DNA of 64,000 nt. It comes from Flavobacterium panacis (GTDB lineage Bacteria; Bacteroidota; Bacteroidia; Flavobacteriales; Flavobacteriaceae). Each line of letters opens with the position of its first letter. The first letter of the stretch is position 1. Position numbers and translations under genes: made by a program. Shown piece by piece: positions 1-7,010 of this stretch. The stretch lies in the NCBI RefSeq assembly GCF_024649945.1, contig NZ_JANKMS010000001.1, forward strand, positions 372,001 through 436,000, read 5' to 3'. The notes under the pieces are model-generated. The model saw only the letters and a list, made by a program, of their open reading frames with translations, ran no database searches and was not told the DNA's origin.

Positions 1-2
1 GT

Positions 3-89
3 AAACCTAATTTACTCAAATTAATTATTATTTACGCAGTAGCATCTGCCATAGAGTATCGAAATATTAAAAAAAATATTCAAATATAA
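3..89 (+). CDS. possible C-terminal end of an upstream gene (partial)
   Basis: One frame is open from the left edge for 28 codons to a TAA at 87-89 and would encode a hydrophobic then basic tail ending NIKKNIQI. The codons in the first half are not dominated by A/T-only triplets, which is mildly gene-like. An open frame of this length is not rare by chance in AT-rich DNA, so this is only a candidate. No function can be suggested. Confidence 0.25.
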   Translation, partial: KPNLLKLIIIYAVASAIEYRNIKKNIQI

Positions 90-96
90 ATCATAA

Positions 97-122
97 TTGT
101 TTTAAAAATATTTTTAGCTTTG
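97..122 (+). promoter_or_regulatory. candidate Bacteroidota-type promoter for the di-haem/Rieske/porin operon
   Basis: TAGCTTTG at 115-122 matches the Bacteroidota -7 consensus TAnnTTTG exactly, and a TTG at 97-99 lies 15 bp upstream as a -33 candidate, slightly closer than usual. The box ends 15 bp before the ATG at 138, implying a very short leader. Confidence 0.45.
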
Positions 123-137
123 TCTAAAAAATAAATA

Positions 138-1343
138 ATGGCAAATATAAATATATTTTTAAAGACATCTTTCATACTAGTAGTCTTAAACATAGGGCTT
201 GTTTCCTGTGAAACCAGCTTTGTAGATTTACCGCAAGATGATAAACTTTTAGACGGCTCAATCGAAGGGTTATCGGCTTCTGAATCAACTCAATTTTTAA
301 AAGGCGACCAGGCAGTTAATGAAGTTTTTAACAGGGCATCCGGCCTTGGTCCAACCTTTGTAAGTACCAGTTGTATCAGCTGCCATGCAGGAGACGGAAA
401 AGGGCATCCTTTTACCAGCTTAGTTCGCTTTGGACAAATTGACGAAACAGGCAATCATTTCATTAAACTAGGAGGACCGCAGCTTCAAAACCGTGCACTA
501 CCTGGTTTTATTCCAGAAGAAATCCCTTCAGGCACATCATTCTCCACCTTTATGCCTCCATCTATCACAGGATTAGGATTATTACAGTATGTCTCAGATG
601 CCGATCTAATTGCAATGACTGACCCTGAAGATGTTGATGATGACGGAATTTCAGGGAATGTAAACTGGATTAACATACCTGATTATGCTATTGTAAGTTC
701 TAATGCCATATCAAAAAATGGCAAATATATTGGAAGATATGGCAAGAAAGCTTCAGCATTCGATCTACTTCATCAAACAGTTAATGCATACAACCAAGAT
801 ATGGGCATTACTTCTATATTTAATCCTATTGACCACTACTCTGCTTTAGAAATTGACCCTGAAATCGCTACTTCAAAAGTAAATGATGTTGTGTTTTATC
901 TGAAAACATTAAAGGCTCCCATCCAAAGAAGCCAAAACGATCCTGCCGTTATCCGAGGCAAAGTTATTTTTAATCAAATAAGTTGTACAGGCTGCCACAG
1001 ATCAGAATTAAAAACAAGTTATTCTCCAATTAACTCGCTTTCAAATAAAACTTTTGCACCTTATACTGATCTGCTCCTACACGATATGGGTCCAGGATTG
1101 GATGATGGCTATACAGAAGGCAGCGCAAAAACTTCTGAGTGGAGAACCCCTCCCCTCTGGGGCATTGGCCTTTCCGAGAACTCGCAGGGAGGTAATTTGT
1201 TTTTAATGCATGATGGCCGTGCAAAAAGCATAGAGCAGGCGATACTAATGCATGGCGGCGAGGGACAGAAAAGTAAATATGCATTTGAAAAGCTTTCTAA
1301 AGAAGATAAACAGGCTTTGCTGAAATTTATAAAATCATTATAG
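138..1343 (+). CDS. di-haem oxidoreductase-like (DUF1111/DHOR family) c-type cytochrome lipoprotein
   Basis: A 401-residue exported protein. It starts with a hydrophobic signal ending in a lipobox (GLVSC), so it should be lipidated and periplasm- or membrane-facing. Two haem c attachment motifs are visible: CISCH at residues 79-83 and CTGCH at about residue 280. Between them is a stretch rich in Asp (about residues 150-175, DPEDVDDDGISG) that is typical of this family and may bind a metal. The C-terminal part (TPPLWGIG, FLMHDGRA, EAILMHGGE-like) is also a family hallmark. Family members are proposed redox enzymes, but substrates are mostly unknown. One base separates its stop from the Rieske gene, so the two are probably co-translated and may exchange electrons. 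Family assignment is firm; role is inference. Confidence 0.88.
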   Translation: MANINIFLKTSFILVVLNIGLVSCETSFVDLPQDDKLLDGSIEGLSASESTQFLKGDQAVNEVFNRASGLGPTFVSTSCISCHAGDGKGHPFTSLVRFGQIDETGNHFIKLGGPQLQNRALPGFIPEEIPSGTSFSTFMPPSITGLGLLQYVSDADLIAMTDPEDVDDDGISGNVNWINIPDYAIVSSNAISKNGKYIGRYGKKASAFDLLHQTVNAYNQDMGITSIFNPIDHYSALEIDPEIATSKVNDVVFYLKTLKAPIQRSQNDPAVIRGKVIFNQISCTGCHRSELKTSYSPINSLSNKTFAPYTDLLLHDMGPGLDDGYTEGSAKTSEWRTPPLWGIGLSENSQGGNLFLMHDGRAKSIEQAILMHGGEGQKSKYAFEKLSKEDKQALLKFIKSL

Positions 1344-1344
1344 T

Positions 1345-1782
1345 ATGGACAGAAAACAATTTCTAAAAGCATGCGGTTTCGGCTGTCTTGCTGCAATATC
1401 AGGAACGACAATACTGCAAGGCTGCTCTTCTTCCCAAATTTCAAGAGAAATAAAGGAATCTGATCTCTTAGTCCCAATTTCTGATTTTATAATTCAAAAA
1501 GGGACAAAATCTGCATTTAAAAAGTATATAGTAATTCAAAATGACATATTAAAAGCCCCAATATGTGTATTTAGATTTAGTGAGAGTGATTATTGTGCCA
1601 TGTTTATGTTATGTACGCATCAGGGTGCTGAATTACAAGTTTTTGGAGATAAACTTCAATGCCCGGCTCATGGAAGCGAATTCAGCAATCGCGGGAACAT
1701 CGAGACCGGTCCCGCAGATACAGACTTAAGAAAATTCCCGGTCACAATAGAAAACAATATTTTAAAAATATCTTTAAAATGA
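1345..1782 (+). CDS. Rieske [2Fe-2S] domain lipoprotein
   Basis: A 145-residue protein with an N-terminal signal (MDRKQFLKACGFGC) ending in a lipobox LQGC, and a C-terminal Rieske domain. The cluster ligands are clear: CTHQG with Cys90 and His92, and CPAHGSEF with Cys106 and His109. This is the shape of small Rieske electron carriers outside the bc1/b6f complexes. It begins one base after the di-haem gene and its stop overlaps the start of the following porin gene (ATGA), so the three are one transcription and translation unit. It is likely an electron-transfer partner of the di-haem protein. The lipidation, rather than Tat-only export, is predicted from the lipobox; a folded iron-sulfur protein would normally need Tat, and only weak twin basic residues are present. 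Confidence 0.9.
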   Translation: MDRKQFLKACGFGCLAAISGTTILQGCSSSQISREIKESDLLVPISDFIIQKGTKSAFKKYIVIQNDILKAPICVFRFSESDYCAMFMLCTHQGAELQVFGDKLQCPAHGSEFSNRGNIETGPADTDLRKFPVTIENNILKISLK

Positions 1783-3014
1783 GATTGAAAATAAAAGTAA
1801 TACCCGCATTGTTAATTTTAATCTTTTCTACATATTGCTATTCACAGATCGATCCTAGTTTATTAAAAAGAGTACCTAAAGATACTGTAAAAAATATCTT
1901 AAACATGGATGCTCTTTACAACAGACCGGCTTTGAAGATAAATAAGACTCCCATATCAATAGGAGGTTATCTTGAAATGAACTGGCAAAAAATGACAACT
2001 GACGGAATTTCCGAAGGCAATCAATTTCAAGCTAGAAGACTATCTATTTTTATATCATCTTCCATTAGCAGAAAAATTAAATTTTTGAGCGAGATTGAGT
2101 TTGAAGACGGTGGCAAAGAAATCTCTATTGAATTCGCTTCCGTCGATGTAGAGTTTGACCCGTTGATAAATCTTCGCGCAGGTATCATTTTAAATCCTAT
2201 TGGGTCTTTCAATCAAAATCATGATGGCCCAAAATGGGATTTTACAGATAGACCTATTTCTTCCACTCAAATGTTGCCAGCAACTTTCAGTAACGCCGGG
2301 GTTGGCATTTTTGGAAAAAAATACTCTGAGAAATGGATGTTTGGTTATGAGGCCTATCTCTCCGGAAATTTTGATAACTCAATAATTGAAAATACAGAAA
2401 ACAAAACTTTCTTACCCGCGGCAAAAGAAAACCCTGAAAGATTTGAAGAAATTAATAGTGGAGAACCCTTGTTTACGGGAAAAATTGCTCTGCGGAATAC
2501 TAAAGTCGGAGAACTTGGAATTTCTTATATGGGCGGTATCTATAATAAATTTGAGGATGATGGCATTACAATAGATAAGAAGAGACGTGTATCTGTTTTT
2601 GCTTTAGATTTTAATACAACGCTTCCAAGAATAAAAACTTTTATCACTTCTGAATTTGCATGGGTTTATGTTGATGTACCTGATACTTATTCGCAACAAT
2701 TTGGCAAAAAACAGAAAGGGGGATTTATAGATATTGTGCAACCTATATTGACAAAAACAATTTTAGGCTGGCAGAAAGCTGCGATAAATGTTGCATGTAG
2801 ATTGGAATATGTAGATTGGAATGTTGGAAGCTTTAAAGAAACCGGTGGTAATATTGGGGAAGATTTATGGAGCATAATGCCTGCTGTTAGTTTTAGGCCG
2901 ACCTCCCAAACAGTGATCCGCCTTAATTATCGATATTTGAAACAACGGGATATTTTTTCCAACCCACCTACTATTACTGACGGGTTTAACTTAGGAATTT
3001 CAACTTACTTTTAA
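1779..3014 (+). CDS. outer-membrane porin (OprO/OprP-like family)
   Basis: Read from the ATG at 1779, which overlaps the TGA of the Rieske gene in an ATGA arrangement, this gives 411 residues. A longer reading frame open to 1659 lies inside the Rieske gene and would destroy the signal peptide, so 1779 is preferred. After a signal ending CYSQ come a short helical linker and alternating amphipathic strands with GGYLEMNWQ, AGIILNPIGSFNQ and a terminal aromatic (STYF), as in trimeric 16-stranded porins. The GPKWDFTDRP stretch resembles that of phosphate-selective porin relatives. The solute is unknown; coupling to the redox genes suggests it admits the substrate or anion handled by them. Confidence 0.78.
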   Translation: MRLKIKVIPALLILIFSTYCYSQIDPSLLKRVPKDTVKNILNMDALYNRPALKINKTPISIGGYLEMNWQKMTTDGISEGNQFQARRLSIFISSSISRKIKFLSEIEFEDGGKEISIEFASVDVEFDPLINLRAGIILNPIGSFNQNHDGPKWDFTDRPISSTQMLPATFSNAGVGIFGKKYSEKWMFGYEAYLSGNFDNSIIENTENKTFLPAAKENPERFEEINSGEPLFTGKIALRNTKVGELGISYMGGIYNKFEDDGITIDKKRRVSVFALDFNTTLPRIKTFITSEFAWVYVDVPDTYSQQFGKKQKGGFIDIVQPILTKTILGWQKAAINVACRLEYVDWNVGSFKETGGNIGEDLWSIMPAVSFRPTSQTVIRLNYRYLKQRDIFSNPPTITDGFNLGISTYF

Positions 3015-3101
3015 ATATTTTGACAGCTATAATAACCCTGCATATACCAGTATTACAAAATAAAACTTGTACCCCTATAAGGCTTATTAATAAATAAAGG
3101 A

Positions 3102-3109
3102 TAAATTTG
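3102..3109 (+). promoter_or_regulatory. TAnnTTTG box immediately before the DUF6660-like gene
   Basis: TAAATTTG at 3102-3109 is an exact -7 match but ends only 4 bases before the GTG start at 3114. If it is used, the transcript would be leaderless or nearly so. No convincing -33 TTG sits at normal spacing, so it may be chance. Confidence 0.25.
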
Positions 3110-3113
3110 CGAT

Positions 3114-3437
3114 GTGAAAACTTTCGTAACTATACTTTCATTCATCGTACTGTTTCTTTCTACAGTTCCATGCTCCGCATTTGCTAAACACTCAGAATGC
3201 GGTGTAGAGAAAAATTGTGAAAATGATTCACATGACTGCGGTAATGAATGTAACGGAAAATGTTCTCCATTCTACTCCTGTGGAATCTGTATAGGCTTTA
3301 CGATAAACTTTGATTCAATAATTCTAAATGAAAAATTAGAATTTAACCTTGATGAAGTCTCACAAACACCATCATACAACAAATTTGTCAACTCTTCATT
3401 CATCTGCAAAATCTGGCAGCCTCCTAAAATTTCTTAA
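3114..3437 (+). CDS. small Cys/His-rich exported protein, DUF6660-like
   Basis: A 107-residue protein starting at a GTG; the ATG two bases upstream runs straight into a TGA. It has a signal peptide (MKTFVTILSFIVLFLSTVPC) followed by a Cys-, His- and Asp/Asn-rich segment (SECGVEKNCENDSHDCGNEC, then CSPFYSCGICIGF). This layout matches the short DUF6660-type proteins that in Bacteroidota sit beside TonB receptors and cation efflux pumps. The Cys/His cluster could bind a transition metal or form disulfides. It precedes a TonB receptor and a CDF transporter on the same strand, so a metal-linked role is inferred. No function is established. Confidence 0.6.
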   Translation: MKTFVTILSFIVLFLSTVPCSAFAKHSECGVEKNCENDSHDCGNECNGKCSPFYSCGICIGFTINFDSIILNEKLEFNLDEVSQTPSYNKFVNSSFICKIWQPPKIS

Positions 3438-3510
3438 TATAAAAAGTTTATCCCTGCATTCATCTCATTATGCGGGTCTATTATTTATTATTAATATTAA
3501 GAAATCATAA

Positions 3511-5691
3511 ATGTTTAAATATATTTTATTGATTGTGACAATGGCATTTATTGGCACTGCACAAGCACAGAATACTATCAAATTTCGTCTCAAGAATGCT
3601 GAAACTAACGAACCTGTAAAAGGAGTTTCTGCAAAAATTGAAGAAACAAATTCGGTTTTCAAATCAGATAATGATGGAAATATCAGTGTAGAAAATCTAA
3701 AAGATGGAAATTATACCTTATCAATTTCTGATGAAGGCTACACTCCAAATAAAACAGTTTTTAAAGTGCCTTCCAGCTTAAATTTTATAGAAATTGCATT
3801 GCAGAGCGAAGATCACGAAGCTGAAGAAATGGAAGAAATAATTGTTACTTCCACCAGAGGCACCAGAACGATCAGCAATATTCCAACCAGGGTAGAATTT
3901 ATTGCCGGAGAAGAACTTGAAGAAAAAGCTAATATGAAACCGGGTGACATTCGCATGATGCTTAACGAAAGTACAGGAATCCAGACCCAGCAGACTTCTG
4001 CAACTTCAGGAAATTCTTCTATTAGGATTCAAGGGTTGGACGGAAGATATACCCAGATTCTAAAAGACGGTTTTCCTTTATATTCTGGCGCGTCAAGCGG
4101 GCTTGGATTACTGCAGACCCCTCCATTAGATTTAAAGCAGGTTGAAATAATCAAAGGTTCTGCCTCTACCCTTTACGGCGGAGGAGCAATAGCCGGATTA
4201 GTAAATCTTGTTTCTAAAATCCCAACCAAAGAAAAGGAGTTGCGATTTTTAATTAATGGAACTTCGGCTCTTGGATTGGATATAAATGGATTTTATTCCC
4301 AACAGTTTAACAAAATTGGTGTAACTGTTTTTGCTTCTCACGATCGTAACGCTCCTTATGATCCAGCAGATATAAAGCTTACAGCTATACCAAAATTTGA
4401 GCGTTTTAATTTTAATCCTAAACTTTTTGTCAATTTTAATGAAAACACCAAACTTAATTTTGGCGTCAATACCGTTTTTGAAAACCGCTTAGGTGGAAAT
4501 ATTGATTATATCAAAGATCAAAGTAAATATCCTGATAGTTATTTCGAAAAAAATAAAACTCAGAGAATAAATACTCAATTCGCTCTCACGCATAAATTTA
4601 ATGAGCAGGAATCGATAACGGTTAAAAACAGTTTTAATAATTTCAGTCGTGTTATCACAATTCCTGATTATATTTTTGACGGTTTGCAGAACAGTACTTT
4701 TTCTGAAATAAGCTATTCTAAAAACGGCGAAATTGCAGAATGGGTTGCCGGTGCAAACTTATATACCGACAATTTTACTGAAAACAGCCATACATCTTTC
4801 CCATTAAGAAACTATAATCAGATTACTTATGGAGCTTTTCTTCAAAACACAGTTAAAGCCAAAGAATGGCTACAGATAGAAACTGGTCTGAGAGGCGATT
4901 ATGTTGTTGACTATGGTTTTTCTCTGCTACCAAGAGTTTCCGCTCTATTTAAAATTAATCCTAAACTAACATCCCGAATCGGTGGAGGTCTTGGCTATAA
5001 AACGCCGACTATTTTTACTGAAGAAAGCGAGCGTATCCAGTATCGAAATGTACTGCCAATTAGCAGCGATTTCAATAAACTTGAAAAAAGTTACGGTTTT
5101 AACTTTGATTTAAATTATAAAACTAAAATTACAGAAGATCTTTCTTTATCGTGGAATCAGTTATTTTTCTATACCAATATTGATAATCCGCTGATATTAA
5201 ATTCCCTTCCAGATAATATTTATCAGTTTGTAAACGTCAACGGATATTTGGACACAAAAGGAACTGAAACAAATGTGAAATTAGGATACAAAGATTTTAA
5301 GTTATTTCTGGGTTATACCTATACGGATGCTTCCATAGATACTAACGGAATAAAATCTGAAAATCCTTTAACGGCAAAACACCGATTAAACAATGTTTTG
5401 ATGTATGAAGTTGAAGAAAAATGGAAAGCAGGTTTAGAAGCATATTATTACAGTCCGCAAAAATTAAGTGATGGTACAACTGGAAAAGACTACTGGATTT
5501 TTGGTTTTATGGTAGAGAGGCTTTGGGAGAACTTTTCGGTTTACGCTAATTTTGAAAATTTTACAGATACCAGACAGACAAAATTTGGAAGCATATACAC
5601 AGGAACTATTTCAAATCCCGTTTTCAAAGATATATATGCTCCATTAGATGGATTTGTTGTAAATGCGGGTTTTAAGATTAAAATACAGTGA
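3511..5691 (+). CDS. TonB-dependent outer-membrane receptor with N-terminal carboxypeptidase-regulatory-like domain
   Basis: A 726-residue receptor. The signal peptide ends AQAQ near residue 20. Residues about 24-100 form a carboxypeptidase-regulatory-like beta-sandwich (KGVSAKIEETNSVFKSDNDG) common in Bacteroidota. The plug follows (EEIIVTSTRGTRTISNIPTR; RIQGLDGRYTQILKDGFPLY; IIKGSASTLYGGGAIAG), then the barrel, ending GFKIKIQ. It is shorter than SusC proteins and resembles receptors for metals, metallophores or small molecules. It is flanked by the small Cys-rich protein and the CDF pump, with 1 base to the latter, which points to metal traffic rather than glycans. The specific ligand cannot be read from sequence. 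Confidence 0.85.
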   Translation: MFKYILLIVTMAFIGTAQAQNTIKFRLKNAETNEPVKGVSAKIEETNSVFKSDNDGNISVENLKDGNYTLSISDEGYTPNKTVFKVPSSLNFIEIALQSEDHEAEEMEEIIVTSTRGTRTISNIPTRVEFIAGEELEEKANMKPGDIRMMLNESTGIQTQQTSATSGNSSIRIQGLDGRYTQILKDGFPLYSGASSGLGLLQTPPLDLKQVEIIKGSASTLYGGGAIAGLVNLVSKIPTKEKELRFLINGTSALGLDINGFYSQQFNKIGVTVFASHDRNAPYDPADIKLTAIPKFERFNFNPKLFVNFNENTKLNFGVNTVFENRLGGNIDYIKDQSKYPDSYFEKNKTQRINTQFALTHKFNEQESITVKNSFNNFSRVITIPDYIFDGLQNSTFSEISYSKNGEIAEWVAGANLYTDNFTENSHTSFPLRNYNQITYGAFLQNTVKAKEWLQIETGLRGDYVVDYGFSLLPRVSALFKINPKLTSRIGGGLGYKTPTIFTEESERIQYRNVLPISSDFNKLEKSYGFNFDLNYKTKITEDLSLSWNQLFFYTNIDNPLILNSLPDNIYQFVNVNGYLDTKGTETNVKLGYKDFKLFLGYTYTDASIDTNGIKSENPLTAKHRLNNVLMYEVEEKWKAGLEAYYYSPQKLSDGTTGKDYWIFGFMVERLWENFSVYANFENFTDTRQTKFGSIYTGTISNPVFKDIYAPLDGFVVNAGFKIKIQ

Positions 5692-5692
5692 T

Positions 5693-6481
5693 ATGAAAAA
5701 AAGTATTTATAATATAAAAAAGATGGATTGTCCTAGTGAGGAACAATTAATAAGAATGAAACTCACAGGTTTAGAACAAATTAAACAGCTTGATTTTGAC
5801 ATTGCAGGCAGAAAACTAAACGTCTATCATACGGACGACAACACTCTTATTACAAATGCAATTAATACTCTTAATCTGGATAGCACTCTGATGGCAACAG
5901 AACATACATCTGATTATGTAGAGCAAAATAATGACTCTCAGCAAAGTAAGTTATTATGGCAGGTTCTCATTGTAAACTTTTCATTCTTTATAATTGAAGT
6001 TATTACAGGTTTTATATCCAATTCGATGGGATTGGTTGCAGACAGTTTGGATATGTTCGCCGATAGTATTGTATATGGCTTAGCTCTGTTCGCTGTCGGT
6101 AGTACAACAACAAGAAAAGGAAGTGTAGCAAAGATAAGTGGTTATTTTCAGATTGGTCTTGCAATTTTAGGACTTATTGAAGTTATAAGAAGATTTGTAG
6201 AGTTTGACCATATTCCTGCATACGGAACTATGATAGTAGTTTCATTATTTGCCCTTGTAGGCAATTCGTTATGCCTTTACCTGCTTCAAAAATCTAAAAG
6301 CAAAGAGGCACATATGGAAGCAAGTATGATTTTTACCTCAAATGATGTTGTAATTAATATGGGAGTCATAATTGCTGGCATATTAGTATACTTTACTAAT
6401 TCAATGGTACCCGATCTTATTATTGGAGTTTGTGTATTTTTCATAGTCGCAAGAGGAGCATTAAAAATTTTACAGTTATGA
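5693..6481 (+). CDS. cation diffusion facilitator-type transporter with N-terminal HMA-like segment
   Basis: A 262-residue membrane protein started at the ATG one base after the receptor stop; a ten-codon-longer frame would run into the receptor gene. The first ~70 residues resemble a ferredoxin-like heavy-metal domain (KKMDCPSEEQLIRMKL) without the CxxC pair. Six membrane segments follow. The TM2 metal site is present as DMFAD (Asp120, Asp124). In TM5 the usual HxxxD appears as FTSND, so Asp218 is kept but the His is Phe214. The protein ends right after TM6 (VARGALKILQL), lacking the cytoplasmic C-terminal dimer domain. Such short forms occur beside Bacteroidota metal receptors. Metal specificity is unclear. 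Confidence 0.75.
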   Translation: MKKSIYNIKKMDCPSEEQLIRMKLTGLEQIKQLDFDIAGRKLNVYHTDDNTLITNAINTLNLDSTLMATEHTSDYVEQNNDSQQSKLLWQVLIVNFSFFIIEVITGFISNSMGLVADSLDMFADSIVYGLALFAVGSTTTRKGSVAKISGYFQIGLAILGLIEVIRRFVEFDHIPAYGTMIVVSLFALVGNSLCLYLLQKSKSKEAHMEASMIFTSNDVVINMGVIIAGILVYFTNSMVPDLIIGVCVFFIVARGALKILQL

Positions 6482-6579
6482 TAATGGTAATTTAAAAAAA
6501 ATAGCAAGCCTTTCAAAATTGTTCTTTTGATATCGTTGCCCAATAAAGCAATCCGAAAATAATAAAAGAAAAAGAGGCT

Positions 6580-6602
6580 CTGCCTCACATGTTGTGAGAC
6601 AG
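6580..6602. terminator. hairpin downstream of the metal operon
   Basis: CTGCCTCACA and TGTGAGACAG form a 10-bp stem with one G-T or mismatch position and a 3-base loop. It is followed by TCTTTAATCTTT on plus and a T-rich stretch on minus, so it may terminate either strand weakly. It may instead be a dispersed palindromic repeat. Confidence 0.4.
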
Positions 6603-6829
6603 TCTTTAATCTTTAGATTTAAAATAACAGGTGATTCAAAATTTGTTTCTTACTATAAATCACGGGAATGAATTAACATTTTTTAACATTTAACCCTTAC
6701 GATACATACAATCCGCCTCAAAAGTAATATTTCATATAATTATCTTACAAATTCACTTTAAAATAAGCTAATTTCTTTAAATCGTTCATAAAATGATTTG
6801 TAAATTGTGAACTAAACGTCACAAAGCCA

Positions 6830-6868
6830 AATGGCGCCAATTGAAGACAATTGGCGCCATTTTTTTTC
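6830..6868 (+). terminator. strong rho-independent terminator
   Basis: AATGGCGCCAATT and AATTGGCGCCATT form a perfect 13-bp stem around a 6-base loop, followed directly by eight T residues on the plus strand. The T tract makes it a plus-strand terminator; on the minus strand no T tract follows. Confidence 0.85.
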
Positions 6869-7010
6869 ATATATCCTATTAATAAATGAGTTTGAGTTCT
6901 TTTTGATAACTTTTCTTCAACACAAGAATTTTAAAGATTATTCACCTTTCAAAAAAAGAAATTTTATTAAAATCTTTGTCTACATTTCACTAGAAAATTC
7001 AAGAGATACC

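Larger units (their letters stand above)
6482..7010. other. long intergenic region between convergent transcription units
   Basis: This 529-bp gap holds two hairpins (6580-6602 and 6830-6861, listed separately) and no convincing gene. Short frames that start inside the second hairpin are not credible. The distance of about 350 bp from the CDF stop to the strong terminator leaves room for a long 3' leader or a small RNA, but I see no TAnnTTTG promoter box on the plus strand here. Confidence 0.5.

Noticed and set aside
1659..1778. N-terminal extension of the porin reading frame
   Set aside because: It lies wholly inside the Rieske gene and puts 40 basic residues before a good signal peptide; the ATGA start at 1779 explains the data better.
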